NCBI RefSeq assembly: GCF_037042905.1
Contig: NW_026974141.1
Coordinates: forward strand, 5,758,001 to 5,822,000
From: Lytechinus pictus
Taxonomy: Eukaryota > Echinodermata > Echinoidea > Temnopleuroida > Toxopneustidae
Reading direction: 5' to 3'
DNA length: 64,000 nucleotides
Shown in pieces: positions 54,294-64,000 of the stretch. Below the pieces are notes generated by a model. It did not search any database and was not told where the DNA came from. It saw only the letters and a list, made by a program, of their open reading frames with translations. Positions within the stretch are counted from its first letter, which is position 1, and each line of letters begins with the position of its first letter. Position numbers and translations under genes: made by a program.

Positions 54294-54490
54294 GATACCC
54301 ATCTTGTTCATGGCTACATAAAATGCTTAGAATGTCAAATTTTTGGTCGCAATATCACAAATTTTCAACTCGCGCTTCGCCCTCGCATGAGATGTTTACT
54401 CAAATACCCACTCTGTTCATAATTACCAAAACTGCTTAGCATGTCTAAGTTTTTTGTTTAGCTCCTGCTTTTCTCTAGCATCAATCGTTT
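54290..54490. repeat. Degenerate tandem repeat of about 115 bp, part 2
   Basis: Units with ACCCATCTTGTTCATGGC, GTCAAATTTTTGGTC and TTTTCAACTCGCGCTTCGCC continue those at 53210-53460. Confidence 0.65.
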
Positions 54491-55095
54491 AATTGAAATA
54501 ATCAGGATAAACTGCAAAAAATAGATCGTATTTAGCTAGCATTATTTTATTTGGCCTTATGAAAAAAAATACTTCCCTAGCTTGTGTGTAAAAATAAAGC
54601 TAAGATTATGATAACCCGTTAGTCTTTAGTAAGAACTACAACCTCAAAACAACAACAATAATATCAGCTTTTAACGGCGGATCGGAAAAAAATATATATT
54701 TGCGAAAGCTGGATCCGCCCCTGATTTCAACAAATGAATTTTACATCTACCATAGCTTGCGCATGATGCGCAAGATGGCAATTTCTGATAGCAGCAATGA
54801 TAGCCACCTATTCTATTTTGTCTTATCAATGTCCTGACAGGTTTAAAATAAGACCTTACATAATAAGGGGGATATTTCTTTGTTAATTGTATCATGACAG
54901 GGCCCTTGACAATTATTATGACAATAACATTCTTGATGCAGCTGCATTAAAAAAAGTAACAATGAAAGATGGAAATAAAAGTATTAGGTAGCACAAATTT
55001 TGTTAATATTACATAACGAATATCGGTATTTTCGACCTAATATCGTGAATAAAACAACACATCCAACCATAATTGTATTAAATTATACAGCGCAT

Positions 55096-55225
55096 CACCT
55101 GGTTTTAGGCATCCGACGAATGTTTGACATAGGGTTTGCGTTGTAGAAAACCGGCAGCTTTGGTTGTCGACGATTTCGTAAGCGCAATGGTACACTTTTG
55201 CCATAGTGGTCGAGCTGAGGTATGA
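55096..55225 (+). repeat. Unidirectional dispersed repeat, copy 14
   Basis: CACCTGGTTTTAGGCATCCG, GCAGCTTTGGTTGTCGA, TTCGTAAGCGCAATGGTACA and GGTCGAGCTGAGG. Confidence 0.6.
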
Positions 55226-55801
55226 AATATATTTTCTTCGAACCAACGGAAATTTTATTATGGGCTTAAGTAATATTTTGCTTTATAGAAGTTGAACAAA
55301 TACTATTTAGTAATTATATGCGTGGGGGAATTTTTCTCCATCTTGCAGCATTTAATAACCCCCAATCCTCTCTAGGGATTGATGAAATTATTTTCAATCT
55401 TTTTTCCTTATTCATTGCCCTTTTGAAGAACAAAGCGCAACTTTACCATGAACGAGTTTTAAAATGGCTGCATTATCTTTGAGTAATTGAACCACTATCA
55501 TTGTATTTAACATAACATGGATACATTCATATTTTTATGTCATTTTTATAACAAACATGGTAGCGACAATAGTGTCTTATTATTGCTCACACATACTCCT
55601 CCAACTTCTTTTTGGCATTTTGACGTAAAAAGGTTGATTTATAAAAAAAATAATCGGACATCGTGCAGCGTCGAAAGAAAAAGTCTTAATAGGAATGTGA
55701 TTATTATTTCCCCCAAGTAAAACAGGCTTGCCATTAGTTTTTCCCATATTTCAGCCACCTTTTTTTAGTTGTTCGTTTTATATTCGTTATTTAAAACGTC
55801 T

Positions 55802-55960
55802 CACCTGGTTTGTGGCATTCGACGAAGATTTCATATTGGCTGAGATGCAACATGTGTTGATTCTGGTTTATCAAAATACCGAATAAAAGAAAGATACATC
55901 TTAGTCATACTGAGCGTGTTGTGATGTAAATGGAGATCCTACTAGGTTCGCTCCAATTAT
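55802..55960 (+). repeat. Unidirectional dispersed repeat, copy 15
   Basis: CACCTGGTTTGTGGCATTCG; the middle is decayed (CTTAGTCATACTGAGCGTG) and the tail reads GAGATCCTACTAGGTTCGC. Confidence 0.55.
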
Positions 55961-56153
55961 CACACATGCTATTAAAATATTTTGTATCAAAGTCTAGGGG
56001 TACAGATTTTTGTAAAAGTACAGTGCACACCAACTGCCACTCGAGTGGACTACACGGCCGAATCTATTGCGGATAGCTTCAAAGGAGTTTCGTAAGTAAT
56101 TTTGATTCTGTTTCCTGCGTTAACTGCATTTCGTCATTAAACATTTAACGTCT

Positions 56154-56320
56154 CACCTGGTTTGTGACATCCGACGAATATGTTGGGATGTTGTAGATGA
56201 TGACTGTGTAGATTTGGAGATTAGGAAGGAGTAAGCACAATTGAGCACGAATGCCATGTCGTACGAGCTGGTATATTTGAAAGAGATCCCACCATTTTGC
56301 TCACCGTATCCAATTTGATG
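56154..56320 (+). repeat. Unidirectional dispersed repeat, copy 16
   Basis: CACCTGGTTTGTGACATCCG, CATGTCGTACGAGCTGG, AGAGATCCCACCATTTTGC. Its tail GTTCATTCCAACTGCCGTCT continues into a local duplication of about 70 bp (near 56383 and 56470). Confidence 0.6.
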
Positions 56321-57174
56321 AAGAAGTTAATAGATTGCCTACTTGGAGCGTGTATGCAGACATCATTGAAAAGAGAACAGTCCATCAGTTCATTCCAACT
56401 GCCGTCTGACCGCTTGACGTTGATTGACTATTTCATTGATATTCGAATTATCTTGCATCATTGAAAACAGAACAGTTCACCAGTTCATTTGAACTGCCAT
56501 CTGGCCGCTTGACGTTAGTTGACTATTTCATTGATCATTGAATTAACTTGCCATATAAAGTGAAGAGGAAATAATCACTTTAAATAAAAGTGATTATTTT
56601 TTTCTCAATGATTAGGGAAAATAAGCGTAGATAAAATCTGATTACTTCCGTATTGTTTAATTTTGCCGATTTCTTTCTTTCTTAAAGGACATTTTTTAGG
56701 GGGAATGTTGATATTTATTTCCTCCCCTTCATTACTTCGAGGCGAGAGTAAGATGATAATTTATTTCCATTGAGGAGGTTAATAAATAAATAAGTAAATT
56801 CATTGATTAATTGATAAAGTAAATTAATGGGTGGGGCGTTAACACATGTAAGCGATTTCTGGTTAAGATGTCAAAATATTTGAAATAATTTTTTTTAAGT
56901 AGAAAAAGGTCAATAATCTCCCTTGCTCGCTTCGCTCCCTCGTATTTGTCCTACACCTCAGGGCTTTACACCAATGATCTAAGGATCTATTGGGATTTTG
57001 CCTGATGGTAAAATGTTATTAAGCTTGTTTTGCTGATTAGGATTATCTTATATAGCAACTGGAAATTATACTTTCTGATAGTTGTTAAACACGTGTAAGG
57101 GATTTTTATATATTTTAGTTTACGTCATCGCGCAACCATCTTAGAGGCTGAAGCCATTCGACATCTTGCATGCA

Positions 57175-57326
57175 CTGGGGCCTGTTGCAGAAAGAGTTGA
57201 AATCAATCGCAACTCTAAAAATCATGCGCAACTTGATTTTCAACCAATCAACAGCGCGCATTTCGGACTTGCGATTGATATTTTGACTTGCGTTTAAACG
57301 CAACTCTTTCTGCAACGGACCCCAGG
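57175..57326. mobile_element. Short palindromic MITE, copy 2
   Basis: Very similar to 49736-49878, with GGGGCCTGTTGCAGAAAG and CTTTCTGCAACGGACCCC termini. Confidence 0.8.
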
Positions 57327-57793
57327 TGATCCGCAGCTGACGCGTTTCTGACTTGTTTGTTTCTTCGCATTCCTATGGCCTCTGATGAATGGCGCCATGA
57401 TATGTTGACGTCATACGCATACAAAAGGCATATTCGTATATGAGAGGAGAGTCGGACATTTGATGTCACGCCTTTTCCACCAGTTGCACACACATTTTCT
57501 TTCTGGGTGCAAACTCAAACAAATATGTTTTTGTTTATTTAGCAATGGACAATTATGGACAGAGGTGCCGCTTTCAACGCTGTTCAATTAATTACAGTTA
57601 TTTTTGGCTTGGTATAATGCTAATTCCATTATTATTATCATTTCTTTTTTTTCAGCTACCTATATAACATAACCCGACTGCGGTCTTCGTGGATACCAAA
57701 TGATATCTCTTGAGCTAAAGATTATATTGCTCGAGATTGAGCCAAGAGTGTTCCTCTTACTTACTCACGATCACAACATCATCTTTAAACGTC

Positions 57794-57970
57794 TCACCTG
57801 GTTTGTGGCATCCGACGAATATTTTGGTATGTTTTTGTAGTAGATATTGTGTAGATTCGGAGATGCGCAATCCCGTAAGCACACCTGAACACTATAGTCA
57901 TGTAGATCGCGGTGGTATATATAAAGGTATTCCATCATTGAGTTTACTGAATCCAAGCTGATGATAAAGT
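57794..57970 (+). repeat. Unidirectional dispersed repeat, copy 17
   Basis: CACCTGGTTTGTGGCATCCG, then a variant middle (GTAGATTCGGAGATGCGCAA) shared only with copy 16, so the two share a recent common unit. Confidence 0.6.
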
Positions 57971-60169
57971 AATTGGGTTTGACTTGTGGCTTACATGATA
58001 AACATATAGATCAGTTGATTCCAACTGCCGTCTGACAGTTTGACCTCCAGTTCGTAAAGAAGAAAAGATAAACGGCAAGAACGTCAAAGGTGCAACACAC
58101 GAAAGAGTTTGATTAAAGTGAAGAACATGCACACACAAAAGACGCCTGCAAAAATACGCCAAAATGTGTTGAGAAAATACAGGTAGGGAATTGCGTTTAA
58201 GTCTCTGTGCGCGCTATGAGTATATGGCATCATAAATATATGATTTGTCATCATTGTATTTTACTACCTTTTTTGAGGGGGTGGAATATAGGAGGGAGGA
58301 GATTAACCCTTTGCACACTGATGTTACAATTTCGTACGTTCGTGTAATTAAATTTTAAAAATCGTAATAATTAGTTTTCTCCCCTAACTTGATATTAGAG
58401 AAGCTAATAATTGGCAAAAGTTCTTGGACAACATCTATATAACAATCATCAGTATCAATTTCTTTTTTAATGAAAATCTTGATTCAAAGAAAATAACATG
58501 AAAACAATTGTAATTTTCATCCCCCAAAATTAATTCAGCGTGCAAAGAGTTCATAAACTAAGAAACTTTCATTACAATATTTTTTTCATTAGTACAATTT
58601 TATATTTCTGTATCAATTGATTTTCCCTTAGTCATAGTTGACAACAAGAGGCTTTGCCGACTTGATGATTATAAAATTTCAGTTAATATCAACTGCCGGC
58701 TTGGAAGTGATGAAACGGGAAATAAATGTTATGATTTCAAATAATTTAAGAACTTAATTTCTATTTTGATTATTGTTCAAATGTGATGATTTGGAGATTA
58801 TCAAATTTACTCAGCTACTCCGACGCTTTCTTGAAAATCACGACACAATGAACTACAGTTTTCTTCTAATTTTTTTTTATTGTTTCTCTCTTAATTCCAT
58901 CAATTCCAGAAGAACAACATATTTCCAGATTATATTTAATTCAGTTCAATTCTTTATTCATTCAAAGTCAAATAGGTTAAAAAAACACATGTGCAATGCA
59001 AACAAATTATAAATGCATAAAATTATACCGAGTAAAACATATTATACATAAACAAAACATTGACTTGATTAAATATCATAATTGAATGAAGGAGAACTTG
59101 AGAAGAAAAGCACAGAGGCCTTGTGAGAATAAGTTCTCACAGAAATCACATTTAAAATGGGCCCGATACTTTTGCAAGAAAACAATAAAAAAAAAAAAAC
59201 TTTCGAATTTTTTACCACTAGGAAACTATACTCAATATTTAACTATAACCAATATTGATAAAAAACATATTTCAAGAAAATATCAACAGTGATAAATGAT
59301 ATTGCAATAAGTTACAGGCGCTTGATAAATGCATACCAAGAACTAATATTTGAATATAGATAAAACTATCGTGTCTTAGCATCTGATTAATGTATGAATA
59401 AAGAGTTTGATTATAGCTTGATATCTTCAACACATCTTTTGAAAGCTTTTATTCTCCCCAACCAACTGCAATGAATATATGTAATGAAAGTCATCACGAC
59501 TGTTCATCTAAAAAGAACTACTACATTACGGTATAAAAATAGTTTTTGCTATCGCTTGAAATACTCAGATACCATTTTTTAATGTGCGCATATTTACAAT
59601 GTCTGTATATCAACAGGAGATCCAAACACACATACAAAGCAAGATCAATACTCGCATTTATTTTGTTTTTATTTCACTTATATCGAAAAGAACAAGTTAA
59701 AGTTCAAGTTTGGTTTATTTCATTTCGACTCAACTCAATGCATTACTGATAAAATATTGTTTTAGATTGTCCAAGTCTTTGTTCCTCATATTTGAATTTA
59801 GGTTTAATATTTGATTACTTAAGTAATATGAAGCCCTTGTTAACATTTAATTAAGATTTTGATTTTAACCGGAATAGCTTAATTTGGATATTTGATGTAT
59901 AAAATAATTATTCATAAGCATGGCAACAAAATGCAAGTTACTTCTAAAATGTATTAATACAAAAAATTCAATATGAAATTTATCCGAATAGTAGGAATGA
60001 AACACATCACCAAAAACAGAGAGGATTTTAAGTAATCTATGTTTTTTTTCTCATATCATTTATGTTTCTTTGTGTAAATATTCCGTTTTGTAATCATGTT
60101 TTTTGTCATTCTTATTTATCTTTTCGTACAACGTATTGTCATCGCCGATGCCGATTCGAGCAAGATAGC

Positions 60170-60344
60170 TTAACGTGGGGTATCATAGTCCTCGTTGTTA
60201 TGAGTGTTGCGGTCTGGTTTGAGGTAGGGTTCCGTGTACAATGACTTGTCACCTGCAATGTAACCTGCGTATCCCGACGGGACGTCGGGGAGTGGTCCCC
60301 GGTCTTTATCATGCAGGTATTCGTTCGAGGATGAACGGACCCGA
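60170..60344 (-). CDS. Last coding exon of a sushi-domain receptor-like gene: tyrosine-rich cytoplasmic tail
   Basis: The acceptor CTTTTTTCGTGGCAG ends at 60345. One base completes a codon (phase 2), then the frame runs to TAA 60172-60170. The 57-residue tail carries six tyrosines: NEYLH, GYAGYI, SLYTEPYLKP and EDYDTPR. Three fit YxxP, a Crk/Abl-type SH2 ligand pattern. GPLPDVP could bind SH3. The exon phase matches the donor of the transmembrane exon at 63173, which supports the link across an intron of 2.8 kb. Signalling function is inferred from motifs. Confidence 0.72.
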
Positions 60345-60832
60345 CTGCCACGAAAAAAGAGAAAAATTATATGAAAAGAAAAACCCAATAATGTTAGTAC
60401 GTTATAGTATTGAGACTGATAAAACCAACCTGGACAGTTTGTTTGTGTGTTGTGAGGTAGTTTTTATTTTATTTTTTCACACATCAGTAAATCATACAAA
60501 CGAACGAATATTGCAAAGACTTGCATCAAAATTGTTTTCGGGTATTGGTCAGAGTAAATGGAAAGAGCATTGTCTGATTTTATGATATTGCTAACAAATA
60601 TTTATAATTTAAATATTAATCCCAGGAAAAAAAAAAATCATTATTTTCAGTGGTTGTTTCATAAACCTATAACTGCATGACATTTCAATTGGGTTGAGTA
60701 AATCCGCACTGAACATGAACACTCGACGAACCATTCAAGAAAACTCATTTCAAGAGTTCTGTAATTAGATTATTACCAAATCAGACCAATCGAAAGTTAT
60801 ATATATCAATATATATATATATATATATATAT

Positions 60833-61723
60833 ACAAACCCCTCAAAAAGTTTGGAAATCTGAGTTTGGCCATTAATTTCTCCCAACTCCCAATTCTACAC
60901 AATGCATATTTGACATCATTCACAAGATCATTTAATTCTCTTTAAAATAATACCATGCTTGTTATGACCATACCAAAACGCAAAGACCAGGATTCAAAAG
61001 TGTTGGGTGAGGTCTGAATTGAAAAGCTGCAAAACGAGCATAACTAGTGATGAAGGGTTAATACAGAACATGATTCTTTTGTCTGTGTCAATACAGAAGA
61101 AAATCCGTTCAAATCAAGCCCCTGCTTCTTCATTCTGGGAGATGGTTTGAGTCGTGGTTTGAAATACCTATGCATGTTTGTTTGTTTGTTGTGTGTTTGC
61201 TTGTGCAGATGTGTATTTGATTCCATGTTAATGTTGATGTTAAGGTGCATGAAAACAATTAAAAAAAAAAAGCTGAAAAACGACAAACTCACTAACTTTC
61301 AATATTGTGTCATTTTGCAACTTCTTTAATTTTGACCTTGCCCCACAGTTCAAGGCACTGCACCTTCATGTGAACCATAATCAAATCATGTAGGGTACCA
61401 TTTTAAACATAGTTAAATGATCTACTCATTAATATTAGTAACATATTAATATTTACTAAAACAGAGGAGAAACACACTCATCACCACGGAAAAATAAACA
61501 GTGACTTTCAATATTGTGTCATTTTGTAACTTTTGAATTTTGACATTGCCCAACATTTCGAGGCACTGCACCTTCATGTGAACCATAATCATAACATGAA
61601 GGGTACCATTTTAAAGAACATTAAATGATCTTTTTATTGATATTAGTTACACATTGATATTTACTAAAACCGAGGAGGGATTATCGATCAAAGTCAGATT
61701 TCCAAACTTTTTTTGAGGAGTTT
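60833..61723. mobile_element. Non-autonomous mariner-like element inserted in TA repeats
   Basis: The left end CCCCTCAAAAAGTTTGGAAA and the right end TTTCCAAACTTTTTTTGAGG are inverse. Both flanks are TA-rich, which fits the TA target of Tc1/mariner. No transposase ORF is present. The inside holds a tandem duplication. It lies in the last intron of the receptor gene. Confidence 0.7.
61295..61676. repeat. Direct duplication of 209-bp period inside the mariner-like element
   Basis: ACTTTCAATATTGTGTCATT occurs at 61295 and 61504, followed in both by AGGCACTGCACCTTCATGTG and AACCATAATCA. Confidence 0.85.
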
Positions 61724-61770
61724 ATATATATATTATACATGTATACATACATAAATGACTTTCGATTGTG

Positions 61771-61810
<40 letters not shown>

Positions 61811-62043
61811 GAATTATACATCACACCAGAAACCGAACACACGCCACTGCACACCTCCGAGTCAACCCGAAAGACCCGAAAGACCCGAAAGACCCAGAAC
61901 CCATGAAGAATCCTAAGGCCGAAAGCTCGGATTAATTTGTGGTCTCCAGCAACGTCAAATCGTCTTGTCATTTTTTCGCCTATATATATATATATATATG
62001 CGTGTGTGTGTGTGTGTTTGTATATATATATATATGTACAAAC

Positions 62044-62146
62044 AAACAAGTAGAAATTAGTGTAACTCCATGCACTACAGATTTGTTTCGTAGGAACAGC
62101 AAGAACGCTGCTCCCACTCTTCAGTTAAACTAATTTCTACTTGTTT
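62044..62146. repeat. 103-bp palindromic element
   Basis: AAACAAGTAGAAATTAGT at the left and ACTAATTTCTACTTGTTT at the right are inverse. The interior is unrelated unique sequence. Confidence 0.7.
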
Positions 62147-62291
62147 AATGCTCCTATGTAGTCGAACACTCTTAACATGGTGTTTTGCACTATTCATATG
62201 CGGATTAAATATGTGTGTATATATATAATGACTATACGAAACTACAGTTACTGAAAAGTGCTCAACTACATGTACATATATGAGCTTCATG

Positions 62292-63047
62292 TAGTATAGT
62301 AATAGGGTGGAGCGAGTTGCTTAGATTTTAGTTGTACAGACTGTTTCCCCCTGAGGGTTCATCAGCAACTAAATCAAATTTAATGTCGAACTAAAGTACA
62401 GTTAAAGAGAACAATAACTCTAGTGCAGTCAAGCAAACAAACAAAATACACAATGTAAGGGGGATAAATGACTACAGTGAACAGATAATGGCTATTCTTT
62501 AAACTGAGTAAGGAGAATTGGGGTAATGTTGGGGTGGAGTGGGTTTGACACATAAGGGGGGGGGGGGTGTTCTATGGTTAACCATAACCTGAAAGTAAAT
62601 ATTTCCTCTTGTGTTTACTAGTTGAAATGAGTTCTGTTCTTGAGTTTATCATTGCTGCTTTCTTGGCCGTGATTATGTGGTACTTCTCCCACAGACACAG
62701 GATGCATCTCTTTGTTTTTGGTGAGTAGGGCTGCGCAAGTCTTACGATTCTCCATTTGACTGAGTAGGGCGTTCCTTCATCCTTCAGTCTCCATATGTAC
62801 TCGCTGAGCTTAGTTTGGTGCCGTATCCCCCGATTGGTGATGCTTGCTTTGTGGTTTGCGTACCTTGTCTTGAATGGAGTTGATGTGAGCCCGATGTACA
62901 CTTTCCTGTCCCTAGATGCCACTACCTCGGCTTCATAGATGACATTGGTGGCCATGCATTTTCCAGGGATCGGACAGTATGATGAACCCTCAGGGGGAAA
63001 CAGTCTGTACAACTAAAATCTAAGCAACTCGCTCCACCCTATTACTA

Positions 63048-63052
<5 letters not shown>
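62292..63052 (-). mobile_element. Penelope-like element fragment bounded by a perfect 73-bp inverted repeat
   Basis: Positions 62292-62364 and 62980-63052 are exact reverse complements over 73 bp. Between them lies a GIY-YIG ORF and a 3' region. The right edge enters a long TA run (63053-63142). The identity of the arms points to a recent event. Reverse transcriptase is absent, so this is a truncated copy. It lies in an intron of the receptor gene. Confidence 0.75.
62578..63012 (-). CDS. GIY-YIG endonuclease domain of a Penelope-like element (truncated)
   Basis: 144 codons, opened by a TTG, so the natural start is upstream and lost. A zinc pair CPIPGKC (13-19) precedes VIYEAEV and YIGLTSTPFKTRY (39-51), the GIY and YIG halves of the motif. 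His54 and Glu109 in CLWEKYH are the other catalytic residues, with CILC just before. The layout equals the C-terminal endonuclease of Penelope-like elements, which nicks target DNA for primed reverse transcription. The open frame suggests a young copy. Confidence 0.82.
   Translation of the reverse strand: MYRLFPPEGSSYCPIPGKCMATNVIYEAEVVASRDRKVYIGLTSTPFKTRYANHKASITNRGIRHQTKLSEYIWRLKDEGTPYSVKWRIVRLAQPYSPKTKRCILCLWEKYHIITAKKAAMINSRTELISTSKHKRKYLLSGYG

Positions 63053-63142
<90 letters not shown>
63053..63142. repeat. TA microsatellite
   Basis: About 90 bp of nearly pure TA at the edge of the Penelope-like fragment. Confidence 0.95.
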
Positions 63143-63144
<2 letters not shown>

Positions 63145-63172
63145 GATAAAGGTTAATTAGCATAATACTGAC

Positions 63173-63299
63173 CGTTTCACGAAGATCGAGAAGCCTGCCA
63201 TTGACATCAACACCAAAACGAAAATGATCGTCGCAGTTACAAGCAGGGCCGTAGTTAAGAAACCTCTGCTCTCCTCGGCTTTTCTATCTGCAGTATTTC
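63173..63299 (-). CDS. Transmembrane exon of the sushi-domain receptor-like gene
   Basis: Acceptor TTTTGTATAG ends at 63300; donor CG/GTCAGT at 63172. The exon is 127 bp, entering in phase 1 and leaving in phase 2. It encodes a short juxtamembrane piece (TADRKAEESRG), a hydrophobic helix of about 25 residues (FLTTALLVTATIIFVLVLM and following) and a basic stop (FVKR). This fits a single-pass type I protein: sushi outside, tail inside. Confidence 0.75.
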
Positions 63300-63722
63300 C
63301 TATACAAAATACCAAAAGGTTTGAAAAAGGGTTTTAATCTAACTTTTTTTTTCCATATCATATTTGGTGCTTCATGTTATATATAACCATGTCAAATAAC
63401 CACTGTTTTAACTTTTTCGGTTAGTAAAGAAAAATAGAGAAACCTCTCTATTATGTAAATGTACTGAGATGTTTCGAAACAAGGTGTATGATGATAATGA
63501 TAGATACATATTGATTAGTTTTTACATATTAAGCAATTTAACAAGAAAAATGTTCATTTGATGTAATTTGATATAAACAAATTGCATATACAATGAAATT
63601 AACAAGAAGACGATTAATATACACAACCTACTTTTCAGCATAGATGTCTATTCATGGTATTTTCATGGCATATTATGGTACATTATAATTTTGAAAGCCG
63701 AATGCATTGATCAAATACATAC

Positions 63723-63926
63723 CTGGAACGGGACTAACATGGCCAAGGGATGGTCTTGGAATAGGGCAATCAATGGCCCTTCCCCGCCATTTACCATCCC
63801 GGTGACATTCCCAAATGAACCAATCAGAGTCGCCGTTGCAAGTGACGTTGACCTCGTCGCCGACCTTGTAGCGAGGTTTTAAATTCTCGACAGATGAAAC
63901 AGCAGGTATGATTGGTGGGTTGCATT
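63723..63926 (-). CDS. CCP/sushi-domain exon of a receptor-like gene
   Basis: 204 bp, acceptor TTCTGTATAG ending at 63927, donor TTCCAG/GTATGT; symmetric phase 1-1 as typical of extracellular modules. The domain reads CNPPIIPAV, YKVGDEVNVTCNG, WFIWECHRDGKW and AIDCP, with the four cysteines and the tryptophan of the CCP fold, followed by a proline-rich stalk (PRPSLGHVSPVP). CCP domains bind complement or ligands at cell surfaces. Upstream exons lie to the right of the window. The exact gene is unknown. Confidence 0.85.
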
Positions 63927-64000
63927 CTATACAGAAGTACATGTAGGGAAGCCATAGTCATGATAGTGGAAGTTACAATGAAAAACGTCAATTAGGAAAG

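Larger units (their letters stand above)
48591..60169. other. Gene-free stretch with repeats, probably intergenic or 3' of the receptor gene
   Basis: No host exon was recognised. It holds dispersed-repeat copies 11-17, a MITE pair, the fold-back element at 53803, a non-LTR 3' tail and simple repeats. All ORFs are under 110 aa without domains. The remainder is AT-rich unique sequence. Confidence 0.5.

Noticed and set aside
3455-57961. Several minus-strand ORFs sharing a GCHKPGE segment, looking like a small gene family
   Set aside because: They are antisense translations of the dispersed repeat core; frames and ends are not conserved.
61681-62049. 122-aa minus ORF with Tyr-Ile repeats and a VFRVFRVFRV segment
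   Set aside because: It comes from TA microsatellites and a short GACCCGAAA repeat.

Overview
This is eukaryotic DNA from an AT-rich animal genome. It has spliceosomal introns, several non-LTR retrotransposon clades, a Gypsy relic, a Penelope-like element, MITEs, tRNA-derived SINEs, and a sushi-domain membrane protein gene with phase-1 exons. The mix suits a marine invertebrate deuterostome, probably an echinoderm; the species cannot be read from sequence alone.

The centrepiece is a full-length Polinton/Maverick (virus-like self-synthesising transposon) at 31358-48584 (17.2 kb). It has a perfect 6-bp target duplication (GATCCA), AGT...ACT termini and long inverted repeats holding 35-bp minisatellites. 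From left to right it carries: a PC4-like ssDNA-binding protein and an ATG-less ORF (+ strand); then on the - strand a small ORF, adenain-type protease, double-jelly-roll major capsid protein, basic pVI-like protein, a 51-aa arginine-rich peptide, jelly-roll minor capsid protein, chromodomain integrase, two conserved hypotheticals, packaging ATPase and a protein-primed DNA polymerase B in four coding blocks. Capsid, protease, ATPase and integrase frames are open. The polymerase is broken: a deletion and frameshift removes the ExoII part of the exonuclease. The element therefore looks recently inserted but defective.

1-31 kb: a CR1/Jockey-type retrotransposon with two in-frame stops (1-2970), an L2-type element with a frameshift and a stop (about 8.4-12.3 kb), an L1/Tx1 3' remnant (14.1-15.1 kb), a Gypsy relic (30.4-31.2 kb), fold-back elements, a MITE pair, minisatellites and two diverged segmental duplications. 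No intact host gene was recognised here.

48.6-64 kb: more MITEs, a mariner-like non-autonomous element and a Penelope-like GIY-YIG fragment bounded by a perfect 73-bp inverted repeat. On the - strand lie the last three coding exons of a host gene: a CCP/sushi exon, a transmembrane exon and a tyrosine-rich cytoplasmic exon. Their splice phases match.

A dispersed repeat (core CACCTGGTTTGTGGCATCC) occurs 17 times across the window, always in the same orientation. That suggests local duplication rather than random transposition.
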